Origin: Conoideocrella luteorostrata
Lineage: Eukaryota; Ascomycota; Sordariomycetes; Hypocreales; Clavicipitaceae
Assembly (NCBI GenBank): GCA_032433595.1
Contig: JASWJB010000015.1
Coordinates: forward strand, 124,001 to 188,000
DNA length: 64,000 bases
Direction: 5' to 3'
Shown here: piece after piece, positions 10,140 through 21,437 of the stretch
Position numbering within the stretch: position 1 is the first letter of the stretch
How the letters are laid out: every line of letters begins with the position of its first letter
Notes under the pieces: generated by a model
Databases searched by the model: none
Seen by the model: the letters and a program-made list of their open reading frames with translations, nothing else
Told to the model about the DNA's origin: nothing
Made by a program: the position numbers and the translations under genes

Positions 10140-12634
10140 ATGTCTGATCAAGAAGAGCCACATTTGCCAGAATGGGGGCCGGGGAAGACAGCTGTAGGGA
10201 GGGCGCGCCTTCCTTCAAGTAGACGACGAGAACGACCGACGTTATCCTGCAATCTCTGCCGCAGAAGAAAGTAAGGAGCCCTCCGGCGCAACATCTGAAA
10301 GTTCACACCGCCCGGGGGATCCCCAGTGTGCGCGCACTCAGGGCAGCCTCTTGTCCACACAGTCTATTTCTCACCCATTTGATCACTCACTCACTCACTT
10401 TAATTGCCTAGACTTCGATGCGATCGCCAGCAACCCTGTGGAAACTGCACCCACCGAGGGTTGGGTCACTCATGTGCTTATGTTGATCATTCACTACCAG
10501 CGGGGCAATGTCAATCTCCCACCGTGCAAGAGAGGATACAACAGCTCGAGAATCTTGTTGTGGACTTGATGCAGAAGACATCAACGATGATGTCATCACG
10601 GGAGCTGTCGTCTAGTCCGCCAGTGACGCCCGGTCCAAGCACAGTACCTGCAGATACTTGCGTCTCGACGCCTGCCGTGGAGGTTTCAGCAGACGATTGC
10701 TCGGCGAGCTCTGACTTTGGCAGCATGCGATTCACTAATTCAGGCACAAGCTATGTCCACGGAGCTCATTGGGCTGCAATTCTGGACGAAATTGCAGAGC
10801 TCAAAGATCACTTTGAGAAGGAAGACAAGCCACAGCCAGGTTCTCAAATGCAAAACGAACCTTCAATGCCACACTGGACGGGACCGCAGCTCCTCTATGG
10901 CTGCTCAATGCTTCCAACCAAGCAGGAAATTATCGCTTCGTTACCGGCTCGTCCAGTCGTTGATCGGCTGATATCCCGCTACTTCAACTCCTTCGAAATG
11001 TCTCCAGGTCAGTGTGGAACGTGGCGATAGTAATCGCAGGTCGACTAACACTACGCCCTTGGCAGCTGTGCTTCATAGTGTCCAATTCCTCAAAGAGGTA
11101 AACGCCAGCGTATCTGGACTATTGTGATTTTTTTCTATCATCTATCGCTAACAGTACAAGTATGATGACTTTTGGGTTGATCCATGTGCTACGCCAATCA
11201 CTTGGCTTGCCCTGCTATTCACGCTCATGTGTCTGGCAACCCAGTTTCAAGTATTTAGGCTCGACCCAAGCGACCAAGTCTCTACCGTTCTCAGGGAGCA
11301 AGACCTCAAGATATACGTTAGCATATACCGACAAAGGGTTGTTCAGTGCCTGGTGCTGGGTGACTACACCAAAGGTGGTCCCTATGTGCTTGAGACACTC
11401 ATGTTATACATGGCCGTGGAACTCTTCCTCCGCAATGACGCGGAGATAGGAAACTGGATACTCCTCGGCACTATCGTACAACTGGCGCTGCACATGGGCT
11501 ACCACAGGGACCCAAAGCGGTTCAAGAATATATCTGCGTTTGAGGGCGAGATGCGCAAGCGGATCTGGGCGACTGTGGTTGAACTTGACCTTGGGATATC
11601 AGCACAAATGGGCCTCCCGAGGCTGATTAAGCAGTGGCAAGCAGATGCGCCAGAGCCGTTGAATCTACAAGACAGTGACTTTAATAAGGCTACAGTTGTC
11701 ATGCCGCCATCGCGACCGGAAACAGACCTCACGCCTATGCTATACCGCATTGTCAAAGCAAGGCTGATGACTGCCATTGGATATATCTGGGACTTTGCGG
11801 CCGACTCTAGAACCTATACGCACGTAGAAATAATGGACATGAACAAGCGGCTGCAGGATGCGCACGCGTCCATTCCGGAACAGCTTCGGTGGCAGTCGAT
11901 GGCACACTGCATCACAAACTCGCCCCAGCTTATTATGCAGAAGATCTTCTTGGAGATCATGTTTCAGAGAGCGCGGATCGTGCTACATCGCAGATATCTG
12001 CATGGATTCCCAGACAATACCGACTACAACTATTCGCAAGAGGCATGCTTGGACGCAGCGCTCACCCTTCTCGATTATCAGCAGATGTTGCAGGACGAGA
12101 CGCAGCCATTTTGCCAGCTGTACCAGGAGAGATGGAAAGTCTCGTCCCTGGTCAACCATGACTTCCTCCTGGCAATTAGCGTGCTGTGCTTATATCTGAA
12201 GCAGCCAGCTAGCGACGGTGAGGCCAAGCCCACTGGTAGTATACCAAATGAGACAATCCTAGGGGCTCTCAAACGATCCTACTATGTTTGGCTGTCCTCG
12301 AGCGGCTCTTCCAAGGAGGCATTGGAGGCGACCAGGGCATTGCGCTTGGTCCTGGGTATACCAAGATTAGAGACTCAGACAAGATCTCCTCTCGAGCTGC
12401 AGCAGCAACCAACGTCGCCTGATATCAACGCAGCAAGCTACTGTCAAGGTGAACTATTCGTCCTTTGTGTTGAAACCACCTCCTTCTTCAATCATTCGGC
12501 GAACACTCAGCTGACTGTACACGTACCGCAATGCAGGTTTCGAAATAGAGTTCCCCGCCGTCACTTTCCATTGGCCTGAACTGAGTGTTGACACTGGTAT
12601 CGACTGGCAAATGATGGGCGATGAAGGACCATAG
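10140..12634 (+). CDS. Zn2Cys6 transcription factor
   Basis: Five exons (10140-10270, 10412-11007, 11066-11097, 11155-12448, 12537-12634) give 716 residues. The first splice joins CNLCRRRK to [16 protein letters not shown], creating a complete zinc cluster with spacing C-x2-C-x6-C-x5-C-x2-C-x8-C at about residues 37-66. A leucine-containing linker ([15 protein letters not shown]) follows. The middle of the protein matches the fungal-specific transcription factor domain: [14 protein letters not shown], then [11 protein letters not shown] and RKRIW-like sequence. The last intron is supported because it replaces a frayed tail with [13 protein letters not shown] ending at TAG. It acts in the nucleus and probably regulates the divergent MFS gene and perhaps itself. 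No breaks were seen. Confidence 0.88.
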
Positions 12635-13604
12635 ACAACAAACTCGCGTTGATCCATTCGAGGACTGTCTGCTTATATTGGTCTCACAGCAATGAACACG
12701 ATTGGCTCTATACAGCGACGCTGGGTCGCGCAGTGTTTGGCATAGGCATACTCTGCGTAAATCCGCTTAATGCCTGCCTAGGGTAGTTCGTCAAGGATTC
12801 TCCATCCAATGGAAAATTCAAGAAGCTTGCAAGCCAGTACACGGGTGCAGCCTTGAACGATTAAATATCAATGTAATGTACCGCATCTCAAGGTATCACA
12901 GGAAAAGCATCAGTTTAAGGCGTTTATGGATGGAGATGGTCCTATAGTAATATCCGCAACGGATACGGAAAGGCATAGCTCGACGGATAGAGATCTGTGT
13001 AGGTTTCACAGGGAGCTCAGGTATTGATACCGAGCGCACAGGGCGAGGGTTTCGGTATTCCATTCGTATCTGTTTCTAAGAAAGAAAAGAAGGAAGGTTT
13101 CACGTATTACGAGTCCCTTTGCATAGCTAATATCGAAGATTGAATATATTGCCGATCTTCTATAGGCTCCACCTGTGCTGGAGGTCCTTTTGCCGTGATA
13201 ATATGGTTTTGACTACTTAAATTGTATTCTCTTGCTACCAAAAGATGAAGCTGTTATTACCAATTCATCTTCTGTCGAAATAACGCCTCAAGTGATTGCA
13301 CTTTACTCGCCAGGATGCCAGGTCCTGAGCACTCCCACCCGCTGTTTGCAACGGCATGGTCTTTGAAGACCAATTGTGCCAAGTCAAGTTGGAAAGGCGA
13401 GCTCAGCCCTATTCCCTGCTCGGTGCTGCTGCTGCCTGAAATCACGTCATCCTCCCCTCGTCGCGAATTCTTTAGAGAGTTGGGGAACGCTGTAAGGTCA
13501 TCCACGGATTGGAAGGCGTCGAGGAGTATCATCACCGCCATGTAAATTTTGCTGCTCATTCTATGCGTAGAAGGAAGTTGGCCTAACTGCAGCTCCCGGT
13601 GCAT
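12635..13604. other. Intergenic, no gene recognised
   Basis: No supported coding frame. A minus-strand frame at 13257-13637 runs into the minisatellite and has no family motif. The sequence is otherwise unremarkable. Confidence 0.45.
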
Positions 13605-13757
13605 GGGAACGACAATAGCTACGACAGGGAACAACAATAGCTGTCACAGGGAACGATAATAGCTATTATAGGAAACGACAATAGCTGTCACAGGGAATAA
13701 CAAGGCTGTCACAGGGAACACTAATAGCTGTCACAGGGAACGACAATGGCTGTCGAC
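13605..13757. repeat. 22-bp minisatellite, about 7 units
   Basis: The unit GGGAACGACAATAGCTGTCA plus two bases recurs about seven times in tandem, with one unit a base shorter and a few point changes. Each unit carries AATAGCT, and one copy forms the short palindrome AATAGCTATT. Confidence 0.85.
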
Positions 13758-13910
13758 GATTCTACAATCAGGAAAGCACGCGCACCGCATCGTCTGATGG
13801 AGGCAATTGAATTCGTGTTAATTTCATCTCCGTACATAGATATATAGGTGCCGCTTAATTAGACAGAGTGAGCACGGGTCGCTCGACCCTTTTCCTTCTT
13901 TTTCTCCCGC

Positions 13911-14235
13911 TGGCGGCGGCGGTGGTGGTGGTGGTGGTGGTGGTGAGAGGCGGCGGAGGCAGGGCAGGGGCAGGGGCAGGGGCCAGGGCTGGGACGGCAG
14001 TGGCAGCAGCGGCTGCGGCAGCGGCGGCGGCCATTGTGGTGGCGGCGGTGGCTGCGGCGGCACAGGCCATTGTAGCAGCAGCAGCAACAGAGGCACTAGC
14101 AGCGGCAGAGGCAGCAGTAGCAGCAGCAGTAGCGGCAGCGGCAGAGGCAGCGGTAGTAGCAGCGGGGGTTGCAGCGGCAGCGACCGTGGCGACGGCCGTG
14201 GTGGTAGGGGCGGCGGCAACAGGAACAGCAACACT
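13911..14235. repeat. GC-rich imperfect trinucleotide tract
   Basis: Runs of GGC, GGT, GCA and GCG triplets form a low-complexity tract open in several frames, giving poly-alanine, poly-glycine or poly-proline translations. Because three overlapping frames are open for the same reason, none is taken as a gene. It contrasts sharply with the AT-rich flanks. Confidence 0.8.
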
Positions 14236-14639
14236 GCCACTTTGTCCTCGTCGTCCTCCCTGGCGCCCTGCGTATGCATTAGTGACAGATTCAACAACAA
14301 CAAAAAGATGGAGGAGAGTATGTACCATGGCGCCGGGGGCAATCTGCGGCCAAATGGCCGGTCTGCAGGCAGTTAAAGCAACGCCTCATCTGTAAATAAT
14401 AAGTTTAGTTTGCCGTTATGTGCATACATGACACAATCCGTACTTACTGCGTGAGAATTTTTTGACTCGAAAAAAAAAAAAAAGACTCTTTTTCGATCTA
14501 ATTGTGTTCTGTTAGCATGCAGAAGTAAACGTCCATGATCGCGGATGGTACTCACGTCGGTTATGAGGGCTGAAGAGAAAAGAAAAAGAAGAGAAAAAAA
14601 CCTCTCCAACATGAATTTTGTAATTAAACTGATCAGTCA

Positions 14640-15040
14640 CTAGGTCCCGCCCACTCTTTCCACGACGTCGACATCAGACTGATCGGTTGCTAGGGGGCTG
14701 CTCGCTCTTTCCCGTGGCGTCGACATCACACCTGCTGGTTGTTGACCGGTTACTACATCAAATTGACCGATTGATGGATCAACGACACGATTTGGGCAGG
14801 CAAAGGACTATGCAATGACATCAAGCACACCTTCATGTTATCTCACAAAGTCATTCGTGGTAGGAACGGCTTATTTCTCAGAAGGAAGGAACAGGAAACT
14901 TGTATGTTTAGCTGAAAGCTACATCACTGCTCAAGAGCGATTGGGACAGCCATGAAAAAAAAAAAAAGACCGGTTGCTAGACGTACTCGCTCTTTCCACG
15001 GCATCGATATCAAACGAAGCGGCTCTTTCCACGGCTGGTG
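14640..15040. repeat. Degenerate dispersed 30-45 bp repeats
   Basis: The phrase CTCTTTCCACG followed by a GTCGACATCA-like sequence appears at about 14654, 14702, 14990 and 15024. Two of the copies are preceded by CGGTTGCTAG (near 14682 and 14971). Homopolymer A tracts at about 14470 and 14955 flank the set. Confidence 0.5.
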
Positions 15041-15222
15041 AAGCAATGCCCATCCCCCTCCCCCCAAAAAAAACATACGCAGTCCAGACATACATTCTCA
15101 TTCTTCAAATAACAAGTCAAATCCACAAGACGCACTACAAACCATTTCAGTTTCTTCCTCTACTTTACTTTACACGTTTCGTAACTTAACTTTGAAAGCT
15201 TTGTAAGTCTGCATCACTCAAA

Positions 15223-16197
15223 ATGGCTGGAGCGAATAACTTCACACAGCTGCAGTTCGGCGTCGAGCTGGAAATGCTCATTCGACCGCGAGCCGAATGC
15301 ATTCGGTCACTGGTTGGCTGGTACGGGTTCGATAACTCACCGGGAGCCCATCTCACCGACATGCAGGGCGGCCGTCGGGACGATAATCGTAGGGCTATCC
15401 GCGAACATCTGGAAGACCTTCTTATAGACAGCGGCCTACCGGCAAGATTATTCGACGAAGACGAGAGCGACTTTACCAAATGGACCATCGATAGCGACCC
15501 CTCCATTCAAGAATAGGATCTTGCTTATGGAGTGGAGCTTTCGTCGCCTATATACCAAGCGCTAGATGTTGGACTCTGGATGCAACAGCTTCAGCGCTTA
15601 TTTGCTGTAGTTCGGAACAGTTTTGAGATCTGCACGACTAAAGACGATGGATGTGCCACACATGTTCACATCGGCACGGCTTCTAGTTTTAATCTTAGCC
15701 AGATTCGCAAGCTCTCTCAGGGCGTGTTCCTTTTCCAGGATATCCTATCGGTCGCTTCACCTTTTGATGAGTACTCTCGTACCGTCCCACTACCGTCCTC
15801 GCATTATGCTGAGGTACAGAGTCTCAACAAGAACGAGATTCTTATGGCTATGAACCCCCCGCTCCCACCGACAAACCTTGATACTTCTGCCGAATGGGAT
15901 CGCAAGTATGTGGCATGGAATTTCCTTTCTCTTGACACCCTTGGCACCATTGAATACCGCCAGGGTATATTTTCCACGTCGCCCCGCGACGCCGTTGGGT
16001 GGATCACATTGGCACTCGCTGCCGTCCATGTGTTTTTGGATGATGATCTGGATGTTCTCTTTCGCGCCCATCGCGAAAGTGGCGGGCAAAGTCTGCTTTC
16101 CCTGCCAAGAACTGCATTGACTTACCTCCTTCGCAACTCTGAATACTTGACGGTCTCAGATCCCTGTCTAGATATCCCGCCGGACTTTTTAGATTAG
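15223..16197 (+). pseudogene. Amidoligase-family gene with one in-frame stop
   Basis: Two open segments in the same frame (15223-15513 and 15517-16197) are separated only by TAG at 15514-15516. Read across the stop they form about 324 codons of a fungal amidoligase (PF12224-like, ATP-grasp-related amide ligase). The features are an N-terminal FGVELEMLI, WTIDSDPSI just before the stop, YGVELSSPIY just after it, CATHVHIG at mid-length, and WNFLSLDTLGTIEYRQG near the end. Family homology continues smoothly across the stop, so a nonsense mutation is more likely than an intron; no GT...AG pair removes it in frame. The rest is uncorrupted, so the event looks recent. Sequencing error or stop read-through cannot be excluded. 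The 3' end is the first unit of a 99-bp tandem repeat. Confidence 0.75.
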
Positions 16198-16530
16198 TGT
16201 TGGATCTTTTTGTCACGGGGACAACGCCCTCGCCTTCGGGCTGACAGGCTGTGTGCCGTCGCCTTCGGGCTGAGAGGCTGTTGATTTTTAGATTAGTGTT
16301 GGATCTTTTTGTCACGGGGACAACGCCCTCGCCTTCGGGCTGACAGGCTGTGTGCCGTCGCCTTCGGGCTGAGAGGCTGTTGATTTTTAGATTAGTGTTG
16401 GATCTCGTTGTCAGGGGACAACGCCCTCGCCTTCGGGCTGAGGGGCCGCCGAGCGCCATCGCCTTCGGGCTGAGAGGCTGCCGATTTCGCGTGCCATCGC
16501 CTTCGGGCTGAGAGGCCGCTGATTTCGAGG
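16186..16530. repeat. 99-bp tandem repeat seeded by the amidoligase 3' end
   Basis: TTTTTAGATTAGTGTTGGAT begins at 16186, 16285 and 16384, a 99-bp period. The first two units are nearly identical and the third diverges. Within units, the GCCTTCGGGCTGAGAGGC phrase itself recurs about every 30 bp, seven or so times in total. The first copy of the unit contains the amidoligase stop codon. Confidence 0.9.
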
Positions 16531-17858
16531 GCGGTGCCGAACGATGTGTCCACACCTTCTCGTGGTGTTCGGCGTCAGTACCCGCTATGGGGAAGCTAAG
16601 ATGGACATTGTTGTATTATTTCGTTATTAAAGCCAGATTCATAGAGCAGTTTGACATAGTAGAAAATTGTGGAAATGAATATATTGATGATGTCTTGTGC
16701 CTCCTTCCGGATTCATCTAATCCGTCGATTTTTCTTCGGATTCCCTCGTTGTCCGATGTGTCCTTGCACAGCCGAAAACCTCCTGCAGCCAACAGGTAGC
16801 TTAGATTCCGTAAACGAGCTCCCACGGTCAAGGTTGATCAGGGAAAGCGGGGCTTTGCCTGAGATTCGTGACAAAGCAAGGCGAGGGCAAGCAGAGAGAA
16901 GCCTTAATAGGGACACAAATGGAGGTCCTTCTCTCCGCCTCTCTCTAAATTAGTCCAAGTTTTTTAATTCGTTCGGCCATTGGTCGACGAAATTCGTGAT
17001 ATCGTGATGTACTGTATTGCAAAGATGTGGTGTTGAGGAATCCTAAACTACGAGATAATTAAGTACTTGGCGTGAAGTGTAAAGTTCTGGCGCGCGCAGC
17101 GCGCAGGCCTTCTAAATAGGCGCAAGGAGCAGTGCAAGCAGTCACTTGCATTGACGGATCTTTTTGGTCTATCGGGCTAACAAGCACACCTTCTTGTTAT
17201 CTTACATGAAGAGTTTGCCTTTAAAACAATTAAGAGCTAATATGCATTAAGAGCACTAAGCAAATGCTCTTTATGTGGCGGCGAGCGCTATATACAGACT
17301 TCAAAATATTGTCCTATTTATTATAATTATCTTTGTTCACAATCTTTAGTTATTAAGCTGAAATAAGACTCCCGTGAGTTATCATAAGGAAGAAGCTCTC
17401 TTCTTTCTTTATTACTTAGTATTTCCTATCATATCTTGTTTATCTACTTATCTGAGCTATTCAACATCGCTTAGCTTATTTATATTAATTACTCAATAAC
17501 TTCTACATTTCATCTGTTTAAAAGGCCTACGCTGCTCATAGTATCGTCGTGGTCGGGTGAAATATTGTAATCTGACGCATGGAATTCTGCGGTTGGCTAT
17601 TGCGAAGAGATTACGTGAGCGCCCACGGGACCCGTGGCTCATACTAGTTCAGTGTTGAAGAGAAGGAGACTTGAAGTATATTATATTTATGGAACGGCTT
17701 TAGGAAAGACTTGCACTCTATATTGGCGAGTTAATGCCTGAAAAGTGAGCCTGCACTTTAAGAGTGACGCAGCTCTTCAAGCTGTCCAGGTGTTGTTCAG
17801 CAGAATGAATGTTCAACAGAGTGAATGCTCAACTCAAGTGAATCACTCAACAGTTAAT
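16531..17858. other. Gene-poor AT-rich stretch with LTR-like end
   Basis: No coding frame is supported. On the minus strand, TGTTGAGTGATTCACTTGAG starts at 17852 and runs leftward into sequence with a TATA-like ATAAATATAATATA stretch and a CTTC-rich tract. That layout resembles a decayed LTR ending near 17530. Confidence 0.35.
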
Positions 17859-18294
17859 TGTTGGATAACACGTGTGTGAGAGTGGATGCGTGGATACACA
17901 GGCAGTCAGAGAAAGGATACGTGGCCTCTGGGCCCAAGACCGTGTCCTAGATTGTAGGGGTATTTATAGGGGTATTTATAGGGGGACTTCGATAGGGACA
18001 TTAGACGAGGAATTCTTCCTCAATCTTCACTGTAGCACAGCACTCCCCATCAATGCACAAGAATTTAAACCTCTCCAATTTATTCCAACATTTGTGGGTT
18101 GCACAGGATTGTGCAACGATCCAGATCGTCGGCTTCAAATTGAATATATTCATAAGTCTCTGTATCTATCTAAGAAGAAAAAAACATGTCAAGGTGGGAG
18201 GCTCGATATCGCCGTATAAATATCGTAGCTGAAAGGTGACCACGTGATGCTCTCTGTGCTTCCTATTGTGCTTGGCGGCAGGATTCCAATAACA
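17859..18294 (-). mobile_element. Two-part solo LTR-like element
   Basis: A 436-bp segment with TGTTGG...CCAATAACA ends is flanked by TTAAT on the left and TTAGT on the right, a 4-of-5 match to a target-site duplication. It divides at about 18090. The left part (17859-18090, ends TGTTGGA and TCCAACA) is shared with 22274-22512. The right part (18091-18294, with TTTGTGGGTTGCACAGG and GGTGACCACGTGA) is shared with 25682-25889 and 43496-43696. A CCTATAAATACCCC-type TATA box is readable on the minus strand. No retrotransposon coding sequence is present. Confidence 0.6.
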
Positions 18295-18570
18295 TTAGTA
18301 CCAACCACTGTTACAATATCCTCTATCCAAGGGTGCTATCTTCAGGCCCAAGTATTTAAAAACTGTGTATTTGTTTACACCTAAATCAGAGAACTATAAC
18401 AGACCAAGAAAAACACTATGTAATAAGGTTGTTAGCTGCATTGTTATTGCGTGCTAGCAAAGCTAGCTGGCTCGCGATAGCCTTGGCCACTACGCACAAG
18501 CAAAACTTTAAACCAAGAAAATTTGCTTGCACGTGCTCACGCTAAAAAAAAACCTTAGAATATCGCATGC

Positions 18571-18579
18571 ATATATAAG
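18571..18579 (+). promoter_or_regulatory. TATA box of the 18703 gene
   Basis: ATATATAAG lies about 130 bp upstream of the ATG, followed by a pyrimidine-rich leader (18603-18620) and a CAACACT context before the start codon, a typical fungal core promoter. Confidence 0.45.
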
Positions 18580-18702
18580 CCCGGGCTTGCCCGTAATCTA
18601 TTATTCTTTTTTTTCTCCAACAACTCTGTTGCTTATACACACTATCACATAACAAACAGCTCAGTTTTTCTTTCAACTTTTCTTTCCATTGCAACCAACA
18701 CT

Positions 18703-19428
18703 ATGACTACACCTAAATCTACCCCCAAAAATATGGCCAAGTATTTAATGAGGCAACGAATCAAAAACCATCCGTTCGACAGTTGCAAGCCAAACAACCC
18801 AAACATACCATTTTTCTACATGTCCGAAGAATATAGGCGATGTCTCTTAGCAGACCCACCAGCCGGGTCGCACCCGGACCGCAGTTGTGTGTATCTAGTA
18901 GAGCCAGGCTTATTTTCCATCGAGATATACGAAGCTATTATTACAAAATCTCTAGGCTGTTGTCCGGCTCTACAGAAATACATCTGCGAATGCGGGGTGG
19001 TGCAGCTGTGTCGCTCAGCGAATCCATATGTCCCTGCAAGCGCCGCAGTGGATAGGCGCCTCCGTGAGGAGCGTGACATCTGCTTCACGCTGGTCTCCCT
19101 TTCGGAGAGGATACAGATCCACAATTGGATGGACGCCCATGGGGTCAAGATGATTGCTACCCCCCAAATGGCGACGCCATACGGGTATATGAAGGTGGGT
19201 ATGGAGGTAGACGTGCAGATACGCCAAAAGGCATGCGAAGAGCTTGGCTTGGGTTTCGATGACGCCGATTATCCACGCAGTGCACTTCCACCGGGTGTTA
19301 TTCCTGTTATAAACAAATCCATATACGAATGGTCTTTACTTTCCGCCGATGGAATTGCTCGCAATGGGCGGGCGACTGACGACTGTGGAATCAAGAGGAT
19401 CGAGTGGCCAATACGACGAGTCGTCTAG
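18703..19428 (+). CDS. Orphan hypothetical protein, 241 aa
   Basis: A single open frame of 241 codons sits behind a good TATA box and CT-rich leader. No domain is recognised. The protein is rich in cysteine in its middle (CCPALQKYICECGVVQLC), with no signal peptide or membrane segment. An overlapping frame from 19349 to 19618 (about 89 codons) also looks coding-like, with a hydrophobic GLVFGGLVMSGV segment. The true 3' end might therefore use that frame through an intron or a frameshift. It lies among transposon-like sequence and has no functional neighbour. Confidence 0.45.
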   Translation: MTTPKSTPKNMAKYLMRQRIKNHPFDSCKPNNPNIPFFYMSEEYRRCLLADPPAGSHPDRSCVYLVEPGLFSIEIYEAIITKSLGCCPALQKYICECGVVQLCRSANPYVPASAAVDRRLREERDICFTLVSLSERIQIHNWMDAHGVKMIATPQMATPYGYMKVGMEVDVQIRQKACEELGLGFDDADYPRSALPPGVIPVINKSIYEWSLLSADGIARNGRATDDCGIKRIEWPIRRVV

Positions 19429-20185
19429 TTCGCGGGCTGTTACGGATAACAATTCTCTTACTAGAGATGATATTGTGAGGGGATTTGCTGATGTAGGATT
19501 AGTTTTCGGCGGACTTGTAATGTCAGGAGTCCAAGTGAAAGATACGACGTTATATCTCATCCCAGGAACGCTTGCTAGCCGACAGGAGTTGACTCCAGAT
19601 ATTATAACCACCATGTGAAAAGCAATGCGTTTTCCGCCTTGTTCTATATTGTGCATCATATTAGGATGACATTTTGTTACAAAGTTCCCTCTTTCTAAAG
19701 CCCCATGTCAGTAAGAGACGGATTTTCTCTGTAGGATAAGGAATCTTCTGGTTCTATTAGTGTATGCTATACACAAGTTTCATGATGCTTTGCCGACCCA
19801 AAAGGCACGCCTATAACTCACGTATGCTGGAGTCTGACACACACCCAGCAACGCTCCGTACACTTTCGTCAAAGGCTCACGCAGAGACCTTCTGTAATTC
19901 GTAGTGACCTTTCTCTTGCCGAGATCAAATGGTCTGACAGCTTACTCGTCGATTATCGAGTCGCTGACCACTTCAAATAAACATATTAAATAGGGATATA
20001 ATGCACTTAACACACTTGATAAAACTTCAGGGCAAAAACTTTATGAATTCTTGACTACTCGATGCCTTGTTCTTGCAAGGTCCTGATCCTGCTACTTATA
20101 GCTACGATATTCCTTCTGACCAAATTGGTCACTCACGTGCATCCAACCCTGTCACTCTAGAGGATTTATTCCGCCCACACAACGT
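19429..20185. other. Intergenic
   Basis: Apart from the second frame at 19349-19618 noted with the orphan gene, nothing is recognised. The 3' part is downstream of the argininosuccinate synthase pseudogene. Confidence 0.4.
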
Positions 20186-21437
20186 TTAGATAGGAGCAAG
20201 AGGCTCGCCGTCTCTGGTCTTGCGGGCACCATACTTCTCCAGACGGATAGCTTGAATAGCAATGTGGCCGCTCGTGTCCATTGGGGAGAAGCCATCGAGT
20301 GTATCCATAGACGACTCAGTCTCAGAGTAAAGGTTAGAGGTCTCGCTGGAGCGTCCGACAACGAATGCGCTGCCTTTATAGGCAACCATATTGACCTTGC
20401 CCTCGACGTGCCTCTGGCTAAAGATAATAGAGTCATGGAGAAACGCTCGCTCTGGGCTAAAGTACATGCCATTGTAAAGACAGGCTGTCCAGTTTGAGGT
20501 GACCATCTGGTCACGGATAGCACGGACCTTGGAGTCCATGACAAGGCCCTCAAGATCTCGGTGGGCGGTGCGCAGGATCGTCAAGCCAGGGGTGTCGTAA
20601 CAGCCACGGCTCTTGAGACCAATGAACCTTGATTCAACAATATCGACACGACCAACTCCAGTAGCTCGGCCAATTTCGTTAGCGGCCTTATAGATGTCCA
20701 GTGAGCCAGCCAGTAACTGTCTTGTCACCGACCTCAAGCTTAATTGGGATGCCCTTCTCGAAGTGGACAGTGAACCTAGTTGGCTCGTCAGGAGCCTTCA
20801 TGGGATCCACGGTCATTGTCCACATGTCGGCTGGCGGCTCAAGCTCAGGTTGCTCGAGTAGACCTGCCTCGTAAGAGCAATGGATAAGGTTGGTATCCAT
20901 CGAAAACGGCTTCTGCTTAGTCGACGTCACAGGAACGCCCTTTGATTCAGCAAAGTCCAAGAGTGCTTGACGCCCGGCGAATCGCTCGCAAAACTCCGGT
21001 ACGCGCCACGGGATGATTGTCTTTGTCCTCTGATCCAGGGCCCTCCATGCCATCTCGAATCTGACCTGGTCATTCCCGTTACCTGTGCATCCATGACTCA
21101 AGAATTCACAGTTATACTGCTTGGCCACTTTCATCATCGCCCTCGCGATGACAGGCCTGGCCAACGACGTCCCCAAGAGGTAAGCGTCTTTGTATACCGC
21201 GTTGCATTGCACTGCTGGCCAAACAAGTTCCTCCACTAGCTCCTGCTGCAGATCCTGGATGATCATGCATTCGGCACCGATCTTCTCGGCCTTTGCTTTG
21301 ACTACGTTGTAGTCCTCATTTTGTCCCACATCTGCTAGGAACGCAACAACAGTATGGCCCTTCTCAATGAGCCAGGCCAGGATAACAGAAGTATCCAAAC
21401 CGCCAGAGTATGCCAGACAAACGCGCTTGGCAGCCAA
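20186..21437 (-). pseudogene. Argininosuccinate synthase, 4-bp frameshift
   Basis: Argininosuccinate synthase joins citrulline and aspartate in arginine synthesis. The frame from 21437 opens with the PP-loop LAYSGGLDTSV and runs through CTGNGNDQVRFE and the MDTNL segment to GDKTVTG, then stops within a few codons. Homology resumes at once in another frame with GSLDIYKAANEIGR, GVGRVDIVESRFIGLKSRG, and continues to a stop at 20186, for about 411 residues in all. At the switch the plus strand reads GCCAGCCA (20705-20712), a tandem 4-bp duplication; one copy fewer would keep the frame. No intron can explain it. No other damage was seen, so inactivation is recent, or the base call is wrong. It may be a second copy beside a housekeeping gene elsewhere. 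Confidence 0.85.

Noticed and set aside
13824..14395. Three overlapping frames of 157-175 codons rich in Ala, Pro, Gly or Thr
   Set aside because: All arise from the same trinucleotide tract, which lacks stops in several frames; no conserved motif or splice structure.
16004..16555. Minus-strand frame of 183 codons with repeated ARRRRHTACQPEGEG-like blocks
   Set aside because: It is the reverse translation of the 99-bp tandem repeat and of the amidoligase 3' end.
20700..20720. Programmed ribosomal frameshifting in the argininosuccinate synthase gene
   Set aside because: A plain 4-bp tandem duplication explains the shift, and no slippery site or stimulatory structure is apparent.
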